Below are positions 1-6,923 of a DNA stretch of 54,282 nt, piece after piece. Under the pieces are notes generated by a model. That model was given only the letters and a program-made list of their open reading frames with translations, made no database searches and was not told the DNA's origin. Within the stretch, counting starts at the first letter, position 1, and each line of letters starts with the position of its first letter. This stretch comes from Scatosoma sp045643825 (lineage in GTDB: Bacteria > Bacillota > Clostridia > Christensenellales > Borkfalkiaceae). The DNA lies in the NCBI GenBank assembly GCA_045643825.1, contig JAZRFV010000062.1:1-54282 (forward strand). The letters run 5' to 3'. The translations under genes and the position numbers were made by a program.

Positions 1-22
1 TATCCAACTGAGCTACAGGCGC
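1..22 (-). tRNA. tRNA-Arg, 5' part only
   Basis: Read on the minus strand the first 22 bases give the acceptor strand and D-arm start GCGCCTGTAGCTCAGTTGG, the usual beginning of bacterial tRNA-Arg. The anticodon lies outside the window, so the Arg call rests on the 5' sequence only. It is the second gene after tRNA-Gly in a minus-strand tRNA operon. Confidence 0.6.
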
Positions 23-51
23 ATGTCTTGCGCCTACTCGGATAGTAAGGG

Positions 52-125
<74 letters not shown>

Positions 126-164
126 ATTCATCGCACTTCACCGTCGCATCGACAACGCTTGTAT

Positions 165-193
165 ATAATAGCACTTATTCATTTAATTGTCAA
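165..193 (-). promoter_or_regulatory. sigma-A promoter of the tRNA-Gly/tRNA-Arg operon
   Basis: On the minus strand TTGACA (188-193) and TATTAT (165-170) are separated by exactly 17 bp. The expected start is about 30 bp upstream of the tRNA-Gly 5' end. Confidence 0.85.
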
Positions 194-305
194 ACATTTT
201 TTCATACTTTTTACAAAAAAGTTTAAAATTTTTTTTCTTTTCGTTTTTTCAAAAAATGTGACAAAATTTCGTTCTAAAAACAATAAAAACAATGCCTTCG
301 TTTTC

Positions 306-335
306 TTGCTTTATTAAAAAAGGATATGCTATAAT
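306..335 (+). promoter_or_regulatory. possible promoter reading into purH, antisense to the DUF1294 gene
   Basis: TTGCTT (306-311) and TATAAT (330-335) are separated by 18 bp. No plus-strand gene starts before purH at 770, so a transcript from here would have a leader of about 430 nt running antisense to the 355-720 gene. The -35 box is weak, so this is only a candidate. Confidence 0.35.
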
Positions 336-354
336 AATATTGTAAGGAATTGCC

Positions 355-720
355 TTATCGGATTAGTAAGAAACCGAAGCCTGATTTAAACAGCAGAACG
401 AAAAGGTAGACGTTTAAAACTCCGAGAATGGGCATTAAGACCATTAACAATAAATCGCTGCGTTTATATTTTAGGATAAACATACATGTGTAAATGGTGA
501 TTGCGCCGCCAAGGGCCCCTGCGATACATAATTTGCCGAGATATTTATCTGTATTCGGCTGTGTAGGGGTGGTTCCGCTTTGTGTTGCGTTGAGAAGGGG
601 TTGGGCTTGTCGCTCGGCTTCCGTTTGCCGTTCTTTATCCCGTAACCCTTTCACAAGTAAAAATGAGTAAAAATTGATGGCGACAATATACGCCGTTAGT
701 AAGATATACAATAATACCAT
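355..720 (-). CDS. small membrane protein, DUF1294-like
   Basis: A protein of 121 residues with an N-terminal membrane segment (about 1-20), a charged and Gln/Thr-rich linker (about 25-62), and two C-terminal membrane segments that include the ALGGAITIYTC and FILKYKRSD stretch. This pattern, glycines in the first hydrophobic segment followed by a short basic turn, resembles the DUF1294 family of unknown function. I chose the ATG at 720 because the longer frame would overlap purH. No Shine-Dalgarno is visible; a CATAAT box lies only about 9 bp upstream of the ATG, so the mRNA could be leaderless. The gene is divergent from purH with 49 bp between the start codons. Confidence 0.6.
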   Translation of the reverse strand: MVLLYILLTAYIVAINFYSFLLVKGLRDKERQTEAERQAQPLLNATQSGTTPTQPNTDKYLGKLCIAGALGGAITIYTCMFILKYKRSDLLLMVLMPILGVLNVYLFVLLFKSGFGFLLIR

Positions 721-769
721 ATAAGTATTATGCCCAAAAACGAAAAAATAATAATAGAGGTATACATTT

Positions 770-2308
770 ATGAAAAAGAGAGCGTTGGTTAGTGTTTCTG
801 ACAAAGCAGGCATCGTAGAGTTTTGTCAACGTTTGGTTGCGTGTGGTTATGAGATCATTTCCACGGGCGGTACGGCAAAGGCTTTGACGGATGCAGGGCT
901 TCCCGTAATCGGTATTAGCGATATCACGGGTTTTCCCGAATGTTTGGATGGTCGTGTAAAAACTTTGCATCCTAACGTGCATGCAGGCTTACTTGCAATG
1001 CGTTCCAATCCCGAACATATGGCACAGCTTGAAAGGTTGAACGTTAACACGATTGATATCGTGGCTGTAAACCTCTATCCCTTCAAAGCTACCATTTCTA
1101 AACCTGGCGTATCCTTTGAGGATGCGGTGGAAAACATCGACATCGGCGGTCCTACGATGATTCGTGCTGCGGCAAAGAACTACCAAGACGTTGCTGTGGT
1201 AGTGGACCCCAAAGACTACGAACGCGTTTTGTCGGAGTTGGAGGCAGGTGAAATCTCTTTGGAAACGAAAAAATACCTTCAATATAAGGTATTTGCGCAT
1301 ACGGCTGTATACGACAGTATGATTTCCAACTACTTGGCGGAAAAGCTTGGTATCCGTTATCCTGACAGCATTACCTTTGCGTATGAAAAGACACAGGATA
1401 TGCGTTATGGTGAAAATCCTCACCAGGGTGCAAGCTATTACAGTGAAGAATTTATCCGTGCAGGCTCGCTTTCCAAGGCAAAACAGCTTTGGGGTAAGGA
1501 GCTTTCCTACAACAATATCAACGATGCAAACGGTGCGTTAGAGCTTGTAAAAGAGTTTGACGAGCCCTGCGTTGTTGCTTGTAAGCACGCAAATCCTTGC
1601 GGGGTAGGCGTGGGTAAAAATATTTATGAAGCATATATAAAAGCGTATGAATCTGATCCTGTATCCGTATTCGGTGGCATTTTGGCTATTAATGGTACGG
1701 TGGATGAAGCAACGGCAACGGAAATCAACAAAATTTTCATTGAAATCGTTATTGCAGAAGCATTCACGGAAGGCGCTCTTGAGATTTTGAAGCAAAAAAA
1801 GAACATTCGTCTTTTGGAATTGCCTGACATCAAGGCAAAGCGTGAGGCAACGGCTTATGATATGAAGAAGGTATATGGTGGTTTGCTTGTGCAAGATTAC
1901 GACAATACCTTATTTGCGCCCGAAAACCTTAAGGTTGTAACGAAACGCGCGCCTACGGAAGAAGAAATGGCTGCGATGATGTTCAACTGGAAGGTTGTAA
2001 AGCATACGAAGTCGAATGCAATCGTTGTTGGTAAAGCGGATAGAACGACGGGTATCGGTATGGGACAAACCAACCGTATTTGGGCGGCACAGCAAGCCAT
2101 TGCGCATGCAGGTGAAGAAGTAAAGGGCTCGGTTATGGCAAGCGATGCGTTCTTCCCCTTCCCTGATTGCGTAGAGGAATGTGTAAAGGCAGGTATCACC
2201 GCAATTATTCAGCCGGGTGGTAGCATTAAAGACCAACTTTCCATCGATGCTTGCGACGAAGCTGGTATTGCGATGATTTTCGTTGGCGATAGACACTTTA
2301 AGCACTAA
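770..2308 (+). CDS. purH: bifunctional AICAR formyltransferase / IMP cyclohydrolase
   Basis: Catalyses the last two steps of purine synthesis: formylation of AICAR by 10-formyl-THF and ring closure to IMP. The 512 residues match the usual family length. The N-terminal methylglyoxal-synthase-like cyclohydrolase domain (about 1-125) begins KKRALVSVSDKAGI and has the GGTAKAL loop. The transformylase domain follows, with RYGENPHQ and the catalytic Lys-His pair in KHANPCG (272-278). The ribosome binding site is AGAGG before 770. The gene stands alone here, without other pur genes, and ends at a strong terminator shared with the convergent TSCPD gene. Confidence 0.97.
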   Translation: MKKRALVSVSDKAGIVEFCQRLVACGYEIISTGGTAKALTDAGLPVIGISDITGFPECLDGRVKTLHPNVHAGLLAMRSNPEHMAQLERLNVNTIDIVAVNLYPFKATISKPGVSFEDAVENIDIGGPTMIRAAAKNYQDVAVVVDPKDYERVLSELEAGEISLETKKYLQYKVFAHTAVYDSMISNYLAEKLGIRYPDSITFAYEKTQDMRYGENPHQGASYYSEEFIRAGSLSKAKQLWGKELSYNNINDANGALELVKEFDEPCVVACKHANPCGVGVGKNIYEAYIKAYESDPVSVFGGILAINGTVDEATATEINKIFIEIVIAEAFTEGALEILKQKKNIRLLELPDIKAKREATAYDMKKVYGGLLVQDYDNTLFAPENLKVVTKRAPTEEEMAAMMFNWKVVKHTKSNAIVVGKADRTTGIGMGQTNRIWAAQQAIAHAGEEVKGSVMASDAFFPFPDCVEECVKAGITAIIQPGGSIKDQLSIDACDEAGIAMIFVGDRHFKH

Positions 2309-2328
2309 TTAAGGCGTATAAATGAAAG

Positions 2329-2358
2329 AAAACCGCGAGGAGAAATCCTCGCGGTTTT
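2329..2358 (+). terminator. bidirectional terminator between purH and the TSCPD gene
   Basis: A perfect 12-bp stem (AAAACCGCGAGG, loop AGAAAT, CCTCGCGGTTTT) lies between two convergent genes. A-rich and T-rich flanks let it work on both strands. Confidence 0.9.
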
Positions 2359-2402
2359 AATGTTTTTATCATAAATCAATAGGGCAGGTATGAGATGAAT
2401 GC

Positions 2403-2663
2403 TTATACCTGTGCATTTTTCTCCGCTTTATATGCGGTGATTGCTTGCGAAAGCTGGTCGGGGCAAGAGGTGTTACCTTTACAACGTACACCTGCCAAGA
2501 GTTTTTCAATTTCGTCAATATCCTTTCCTTCAACAAGGCGAGAAATACCTTGCAGGTTGCCGCTGCAACCGCCGATAAAACGTACGCCACGAAGCTTGTT
2601 ATCTTCGTCTACGTTGAAAAGAATTTGTCTAGAGCAAGTACCTTTAGGTGCGTAAGTAAACAT
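2403..2663 (-). CDS. TSCPD domain protein (TIGR03905-type, four cysteines)
   Basis: An 86-residue protein with the signature TSCPDQL near the C terminus and four cysteines at 10, 33, 61 and 67 (GTCSR, GGCSGN, RCKGNTSC). TSCPD domains also occur at the C terminus of vitamin B12-dependent ribonucleotide reductases, and the free-standing four-cysteine form is common in Clostridia. A metal-binding role is plausible but not shown. The ribosome binding site AAGGAAGG is clear. It lies 42 bp downstream of the DUF4364 gene on the same strand, so the two probably share the promoter at 3266-3294. Confidence 0.88.
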   Translation of the reverse strand: MFTYAPKGTCSRQILFNVDEDNKLRGVRFIGGCSGNLQGISRLVEGKDIDEIEKLLAGVRCKGNTSCPDQLSQAITAYKAEKNAQV

Positions 2664-2705
2664 AATAAAAACCTTCCTTAAATGATATAGTTGCTGTTGG
2701 TGGAA

Positions 2706-3233
2706 TTAGTCAACCAACGTTTCGTAGATTGCCGAATAGAGGTCAGGCGCTTTGCTTTCCCAATTCTTATAGATGTGTTGTGCAGTTTTTTTGTCGGGCA
2801 CGACAAACTTCAGCTCTAACATCGGTTGAACGGGGGCGAGAATTTTCAAGAATACGGTATAGGTGCCGTCTACGTTTTGAAAGTAGTCCGACTTGCATTC
2901 CTGACGGTTACGAAGCTTTCCGCTGTTGTTTTTTACAAAGGTGGTAATTTCGTTGCGGATACTTTTAGGAATGTTGATGTAGAAGTTGTTCAAGCTTTCT
3001 CTGCCTTCGCCCGTAATCACGTAGAGCGGCTCCTCCTCGGGGGAGGATGCAAGACAAAGGAACCCATCGTCGATAAGGCGGGGCAACAATTCTTTACAGT
3101 CCATATAATTCAACCAATTATTCCCCGATGAGCACATTTCAAGAACGGTGCGTTCGGAAAGTGCGGCTTCCATTTTATCGAAAACAAACAAAATAATCAG
3201 CTTGTTAACGGATGTTTCCCCTTGGATTTGCAT
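2706..3233 (-). CDS. DUF4364 family winged-helix-like protein
   Basis: 175 residues beginning with a short leader, then NKLIILFVFDKMEAALSE, characteristic of DUF4364, a Firmicutes family predicted to have an N-terminal winged helix (about 10-70) followed by a mixed alpha/beta domain. It is likely a DNA-binding or regulatory protein, but no target is known. It is the first gene of a two-gene operon with the TSCPD protein. It is divergent from the NUDIX gene, with back-to-back promoters in the 160-bp gap. Confidence 0.8.
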   Translation of the reverse strand: MQIQGETSVNKLIILFVFDKMEAALSERTVLEMCSSGNNWLNYMDCKELLPRLIDDGFLCLASSPEEEPLYVITGEGRESLNNFYINIPKSIRNEITTFVKNNSGKLRNRQECKSDYFQNVDGTYTVFLKILAPVQPMLELKFVVPDKKTAQHIYKNWESKAPDLYSAIYETLVD

Positions 3234-3265
3234 AAGTACCTCAATTCTTCCTTTAAGTTTTTACT

Positions 3266-3294
3266 ATTATACATAAAAATATTGTAAAAATCAA
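3266..3294 (-). promoter_or_regulatory. promoter of the DUF4364-TSCPD operon
   Basis: On the minus strand TTGATT (3289-3294) and TATAAT (3266-3271) are 17 bp apart. The DUF4364 start lies about 33 bp downstream of the -10 box. Confidence 0.8.
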
Positions 3295-3337
3295 GGTATT
3301 TCTTCAAAAAAATCTTTATTATTTTGTTTTTTTGTGC

Positions 3338-3362
3338 TATAATGATAAAAATATGTTATAAT
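3338..3362 (+). promoter_or_regulatory. promoter region of the NUDIX gene with two TATAAT boxes
   Basis: Perfect TATAAT hexamers occur at 3338-3343 and 3357-3362, upstream of the ATG at 3397. The matching -35 boxes are weak (TTTATT, or TTGTGC with a 19-bp spacer), so which is used is unclear. The first is followed by GATA, as in three other promoters here. Confidence 0.55.
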
Positions 3363-3396
3363 CTTATATAGATTGTCTATTTCGAAAGGAGTATAT

Positions 3397-3927
3397 ATGG
3401 ATTACGTGGAAAAAACAGTAAAAAAGAATTACGTGTATAACGGTAAAATCATCAACCTTCGTTCGGACGATGCGCTTTTGCCGAATGGTCAACCTTGCAA
3501 GAGGGAAATTATCGAGCATTCGGGCGGATCTTGTGTGCTGTACGTCGAGGACGGGAAGGTGTTGTTTGTAAGACAGTATCGCTATGCTTATGGCGAAAGT
3601 CTTTATGAGATCCCTGCAGGGAAATTGAATAAGGGGGAAGATCCTATTCTTGCGGCGGCGAGAGAACTAGAAGAAGAGGCAGGGATAAAGGCAAACTCTT
3701 TAGAATTGTTGTTTATTATGTATCCTACCCCTGGATACACGGATGAAAAAATCTATATTTACCGTGCGAATGGTGGAAAAAAGGTTAAGGCGCATCTTGA
3801 CGAGGATGAGTTTTTGGACGTGGAATATATCCCAGTAGAAACGGTAAAGGAAATGCTGAATAAGGGCGAAATTCGTGATGGGAAGACGATTATTGCCTTA
3901 CAGTCGTTTTTGCTTACGGAAAAGTAA
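3397..3927 (+). CDS. nudF: NUDIX hydrolase, ADP-ribose pyrophosphatase type
   Basis: A 176-residue NUDIX enzyme that probably hydrolyses ADP-ribose or a related nucleoside diphosphate to nucleoside monophosphate. The full Nudix box GX5EX7REUXEEXGU is present at residues 75-97 (GKLNKGED, then RELEEEAGI). FVRQYRYAYGESLYEIPAG just before it is typical of the NudF/YqkG subfamily. I chose the ATG at 3397 because AAAGGA at 3385-3390 fits it; the longer frame starts without a site inside the promoter. It ends at a terminator shared with the convergent small membrane protein gene. Confidence 0.92.
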   Translation: MDYVEKTVKKNYVYNGKIINLRSDDALLPNGQPCKREIIEHSGGSCVLYVEDGKVLFVRQYRYAYGESLYEIPAGKLNKGEDPILAAARELEEEAGIKANSLELLFIMYPTPGYTDEKIYIYRANGGKKVKAHLDEDEFLDVEYIPVETVKEMLNKGEIRDGKTIIALQSFLLTEK

Positions 3928-3967
3928 ATGAATAGGGCATGTGCGCGTTGAAATCGTAAAAAAGCGA

Positions 3968-3998
3968 GAAAACCGAGGTCAAACGACCTCGGTTTTTC
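3968..3998 (+). terminator. bidirectional terminator after nudF
   Basis: A 13-bp stem (left arm 3968-3980, right arm 3985-3998, loop AAAC) with an A-rich left and T-rich right flank separates nudF from the convergent gene at 4025-4228. Confidence 0.88.
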
Positions 3999-4024
3999 AA
4001 TGAGAAAAGGAGAGAAAGAAGAAA

Positions 4025-4228
4025 TTAATGGCAGCAACCACAGCCGCAAGGCGGGGTTAACAATGTAGACAGCGTTCCGTTTTTGTAAAGGCAGAAAAGG
4101 AGTGCCGCTACGATGGGTAATCCACAGCCGTTAAAGATGCCCGAACAAAACGTGCCGTCTTTCGTACCGAGAACAAGCAAAGCAATGAGAATCCAAAGGG
4201 TTACGTTTCCCTGGGAACAACAGTTCAT
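4025..4228 (-). CDS. small cysteine-rich membrane protein, unknown function
   Basis: 67 residues: a polar Cys-Cys start (MNCCSQGN), a membrane segment (about 10-20), a middle part with Cys28 and Cys35, a second membrane segment (about 37-47) and the striking tail PPCGCGCCH. The start at 4228 is fixed by AGGAGGT eight bases upstream; the longer frame has no site. I do not recognise a named family; short Cys/Gly-rich membrane proteins of this type are common and uncharacterised in Clostridia. The Cys/His tail could bind metal or be oxidised (inference). Its leader holds a 9-bp inverted repeat (4247-4301). Confidence 0.7.
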   Translation of the reverse strand: MNCCSQGNVTLWILIALLVLGTKDGTFCSGIFNGCGLPIVAALLFCLYKNGTLSTLLTPPCGCGCCH

Positions 4229-4246
4229 AAATACCTCCTGTGTTTT

Positions 4247-4301
4247 CCGCAGGATGTATGTATATCCTTTCTTCCTTCGCATTTGCGTCGGTATCCTGCG
4301 G
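4247..4301 (-). promoter_or_regulatory. inverted repeat in the leader of the Cys-rich protein gene
   Basis: CCGCAGGAT (4247-4255) and ATCCTGCGG (4293-4301) are perfect complements 37 nt apart, immediately upstream of the AGGAGGT site on the minus strand. The RNA would form a stem beside the ribosome binding site, with a small CGC/GCG hairpin inside the loop. Confidence 0.55.
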
Positions 4302-4373
4302 TTGTTCTTTCTAATATATCATATTCCAAGGCGTGCTTTTTTTGTGTGTAAAAGGTGGGCGTCTTTGAAAAAA

Positions 4374-4432
4374 TACCGCTTTCTTATTATTTATACTGCG
4401 GATTTTGTTGCTAAAATTAAAAAAAAGCGGTA
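4374..4432 (+). promoter_or_regulatory. operator-like inverted repeat at the ECF/coaX promoter
   Basis: TACCGCTTT (4374-4382) is repeated in inverted form as AAAGCGGTA (4424-4432). The right half overlaps the -10 box of the promoter at 4408-4436, and the left half lies upstream of the -35 box. This layout fits a repressor site with two half-sites flanking the promoter. No regulator is identified. Confidence 0.45.
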
Positions 4433-4436
4433 TAAT
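4408..4436 (+). promoter_or_regulatory. promoter of the ECF S component - coaX operon
   Basis: TTGCTA (4408-4413) and TATAAT (4431-4436) are 17 bp apart. The start codon is 118 bp downstream of the -10 box, so the transcript has a long leader. Confidence 0.85.
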
Positions 4437-4442
4437 GATATT

Positions 4443-4550
4443 ATCTTGAGGTACGCCCTTGGCAAATATGCGATGCAATTTGACCGTGAATGGGGGAGTG
4501 CATAAGGAAATAATTTTTATCTACGGGTACCGATTGGGCCCGATGGAGGT
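4443..4550 (+). promoter_or_regulatory. structured 5' leader of the ECF S component gene, possible riboswitch
   Basis: The ~110-nt leader can nest three helices: GGTAC (about 4451-4455) with GTACC (about 4527-4531), CCTT with AAGG, and TATGC with GCATA. A GGGCCC-containing segment lies just before the GGAGGT site and could switch pairing. I could not match it to the TPP, FMN, preQ1, THF or cobalamin classes. Ligand sensing is inference. Confidence 0.4.
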
Positions 4551-4554
4551 ATTT

Positions 4555-5163
4555 ATGAAAAAGGAAAAGTTCTTTTCCGCAAAGCGGATTACGGGCATTG
4601 CTGTATTATTGGCTGTCGTAATCGTTTTACAGCTGTTTGGCAGTTATATTCGTATTGGCGCAACGCCGATTAGTCTTGTTCTTGTCCCGATTGTGCTTGC
4701 GGGTATCGTTTACGGGCCTGTGGCTGGTGCATTGCTTGGTTTTGCATTCGGGTTGGTTGTTTTGATACAAGGTATTATCGGGGTTGATGGTTTTACAATG
4801 ATTTTGTTTAATGATCATCCGCTTTGGACAACACTTTTGTGCTTGGGGAAAGGTGCTGCGGCCGGCTTTTTGGCAGGCTTGACATATAAATTGGTTGCAA
4901 AGAAGAATTCTTACGTTGCTACGTTTGCGGCATCTGTTGTTGCTCCTGTGACCAATACGGGTTTGTTTATTCTTGGGGCGCTTTGCTTTTTACAGGATAC
5001 TTTACAGGCAAATTTCGTGAGCGGTACTTCTGTTGTTTATTTCTTGGTGATTGTGTGTGCAGGTATTAACTTTTTGGTAGAGCTTGCTATTAACCTCTTG
5101 GTTGCGCCAGGTCTTCATACGGTCTATACCGCGGTTGAAAAACAGTTTAAAAAGAGAAGGTAA
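4555..5163 (+). CDS. ECF transporter S component, possibly pantothenate-specific
   Basis: A 202-residue integral membrane protein with about six hydrophobic segments, typical of the substrate-binding S subunit of energy-coupling-factor vitamin importers. The N-terminal TGIAVLLAVVIVL and IGATPISLVLVPIVLAGIVYG pattern is usual for group II S components. It lies 5 bp upstream of coaX, whose product phosphorylates pantothenate, which suggests uptake of pantothenate or a precursor (inference from context). The A, A' and T subunits are not in the window and must be shared. The ATG at 4555 is set by GGAGGT at 4545-4550; the upstream frame has no site. Confidence 0.82.
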   Translation: MKKEKFFSAKRITGIAVLLAVVIVLQLFGSYIRIGATPISLVLVPIVLAGIVYGPVAGALLGFAFGLVVLIQGIIGVDGFTMILFNDHPLWTTLLCLGKGAAAGFLAGLTYKLVAKKNSYVATFAASVVAPVTNTGLFILGALCFLQDTLQANFVSGTSVVYFLVIVCAGINFLVELAINLLVAPGLHTVYTAVEKQFKKRR

Positions 5164-5168
5164 AGATT

Positions 5169-5945
5169 ATGATTATTTGTATCGACGTTGGGAACACAAA
5201 CGTTAAATATGCAATCTTTGACAAGGATGATTTAAAATTTTCCTTCCGTGTGGCTTCCGATTTTAAGAAAACCTCGGATGAATTCGGGGCACAATTGACG
5301 GGTATGCTGGCGGCAAACGGTGTCAGCGTACAAGAAATCGAAGGGGGGATCATTTCTTCGGTTGTACCTTCCTTGGATTATACCATCGACAAAATGTGCG
5401 ATGTGTATTTGCATATCAAACCTTTGCACATTGCTCCTGGGTTGAAGAGTGGCTTGAACATCCGTTGCGACGATGCTCGTGAAGTGGGTGCTGACCGTAT
5501 CGTAAACTGCGTGTCCGCAATTGTAGGCTACGGCGATGGTACGCCTATGATTGTTATCGACTTTGGTACAGCTACTACCTTTAATATTATCAATGCAAAT
5601 AACGAATTTATCGGCGGTGTAATTGCCCCCGGTATCAAGGGTTCGCTCGATTCCCTTGTAAATGGTACTGCAAAATTGCCTCGCGTGGAAATTGAAGCCC
5701 CTGCGAGTGTTATTGCAAAGAATACTGTAACCAATATGCAGGCAGGTATCGTATTCGGCTTTGCAGGTTTGGTAGAGCATATTGTAAAGCGTATCAAGAA
5801 GGAGTTGAAATGCCCTTCGGTGAAAACGATTGCTACGGGTGGGTTCAGTAACGTAATTTCCAAGGAAATCGAATGTATTGATGTGGTGGATAAGCTGTTG
5901 ACGTTGAAGGGTTTGAAGTATCTTTACGACTTGAACGCCCAATAA
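5169..5945 (+). CDS. coaX: type III pantothenate kinase
   Basis: Carries out the first step of CoA synthesis, ATP-dependent phosphorylation of pantothenate, in the cytoplasm. At 258 residues it has the ASKHA-fold motifs of CoaX: the phosphate-1 loop DVGNTNVK (residues 6-13), GADRIVN in the middle, and the second phosphate motif VIDFGTATT (about 134-142). Type III enzymes are not subject to CoA feedback inhibition (family knowledge). The gene is 5 bp downstream of the ECF S component and followed immediately by an ATP-grasp gene, so all three are probably co-transcribed from 4408-4436. Confidence 0.96.
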   Translation: MIICIDVGNTNVKYAIFDKDDLKFSFRVASDFKKTSDEFGAQLTGMLAANGVSVQEIEGGIISSVVPSLDYTIDKMCDVYLHIKPLHIAPGLKSGLNIRCDDAREVGADRIVNCVSAIVGYGDGTPMIVIDFGTATTFNIINANNEFIGGVIAPGIKGSLDSLVNGTAKLPRVEIEAPASVIAKNTVTNMQAGIVFGFAGLVEHIVKRIKKELKCPSVKTIATGGFSNVISKEIECIDVVDKLLTLKGLKYLYDLNAQ

Positions 5946-5960
5946 ATGAAGGGGGCAGGT

Positions 5961-6851
5961 ATGCGAGGAATCGTTATTATCAACGGTTTTCCAAGTGCGG
6001 AAAAGTTCTACACACAGGGTGAAAAAATCCGTAATGCCATTGAAATGGAAGGGGTAGAATGCGACCTTATTAAGAATGGGGATGCGTATGCTCTTTTGAC
6101 GGAAAACGGTGAAGTAAAAACACCACTTGCGGGATATAATTTCGCCGTTTATTTAGACAAGGATAAATATTTAGGGAGAATGCTGGAAAAAAGCGGTATG
6201 CGTCTTTTCAACTCGGCGGAAGCGATTGAAACCTGCGACGATAAGATGCTTACATATTTGGCATTAGAAGGGAGTGGCTTGCGTTTGGCGAAAACAATTC
6301 CCTCGCCGTTGTGTTATACGAAGGGAGCAACACCCAATACGGCATTTTTGCAAAGTGTTGCCGAAAAATTGGGTTTCCCCATGGTAGTAAAAAAGAGCTA
6401 TGGTTCATTTGGTGCAGGCGTTCAACTCGTACACGGTATGGACGAATTGCAAAAAATTGCACAAGAATGGTTACACGAGCCACATTTTTACCAGGAATAT
6501 ATTGCGGATACCAAGGGAAAAGATATCCGTGTAATCGTGGTTGGCGGTAAGGCCATTGGCTGTATGGAGCGTGTCGCACAAGACGGTGAATTCCGCTCGA
6601 ATATCGAGCTTGGTGGCGTTGGACAAAAAATCAATCCGCCCAAGGCATATATTGAGGCTGCTGAAAGGGCTGCAAAGCTGCTTGGTTTGGATTACTGTGG
6701 GGTGGATTTACTCGAAGCCGAGGACGGCCCCGTGCTTTGCGAGGTGAATTCCAACGCGTTCTTTGAAGGCTTTGAAAAGGTGGCGGGGATCAATGTTGCC
6801 AAGGCGTATGCTCGCCATATCATCGGGGATATGCGTCTTTTAGAGATTTAA
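5961..6851 (+). CDS. RimK-like ATP-grasp ligase
   Basis: A 296-residue ATP-grasp protein of the RimK/alpha-L-glutamate ligase type. An N-terminal alpha/beta domain precedes the ATP-binding core with MVVKKSYGSFGAGVQLV (around 139), DIRVIVVGGKAIGCM and the Mg-binding CEVNSNAFFEGFE near the C terminus. Such enzymes add an amino acid to a carboxylate on a protein or small molecule; the substrate here is unknown. The start at 5961 has GGGGG six bases upstream, while the ATG at 5946, which directly follows the coaX stop, has none. It is the third gene of the coaX operon. Confidence 0.85.
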   Translation: MRGIVIINGFPSAEKFYTQGEKIRNAIEMEGVECDLIKNGDAYALLTENGEVKTPLAGYNFAVYLDKDKYLGRMLEKSGMRLFNSAEAIETCDDKMLTYLALEGSGLRLAKTIPSPLCYTKGATPNTAFLQSVAEKLGFPMVVKKSYGSFGAGVQLVHGMDELQKIAQEWLHEPHFYQEYIADTKGKDIRVIVVGGKAIGCMERVAQDGEFRSNIELGGVGQKINPPKAYIEAAERAAKLLGLDYCGVDLLEAEDGPVLCEVNSNAFFEGFEKVAGINVAKAYARHIIGDMRLLEI

Positions 6852-6865
6852 AGGTGAAAATACCC

Positions 6866-6889
6866 TTAAATACGCGCGATCGTATTTAA
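6866..6889 (+). other. AT-rich hairpin between the ATP-grasp and epimerase genes
   Basis: TTAAATACG (6866-6874) pairs with CGTATTTAA (6881-6889) around a CGCGAT loop. No T-run follows, so it is more likely a processing or attenuation hairpin, or an operator, than a full terminator. Confidence 0.45.
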
Positions 6890-6923
6890 AATTAGGACAA
6901 TAAATACTTATTTGGGGGCAGAA

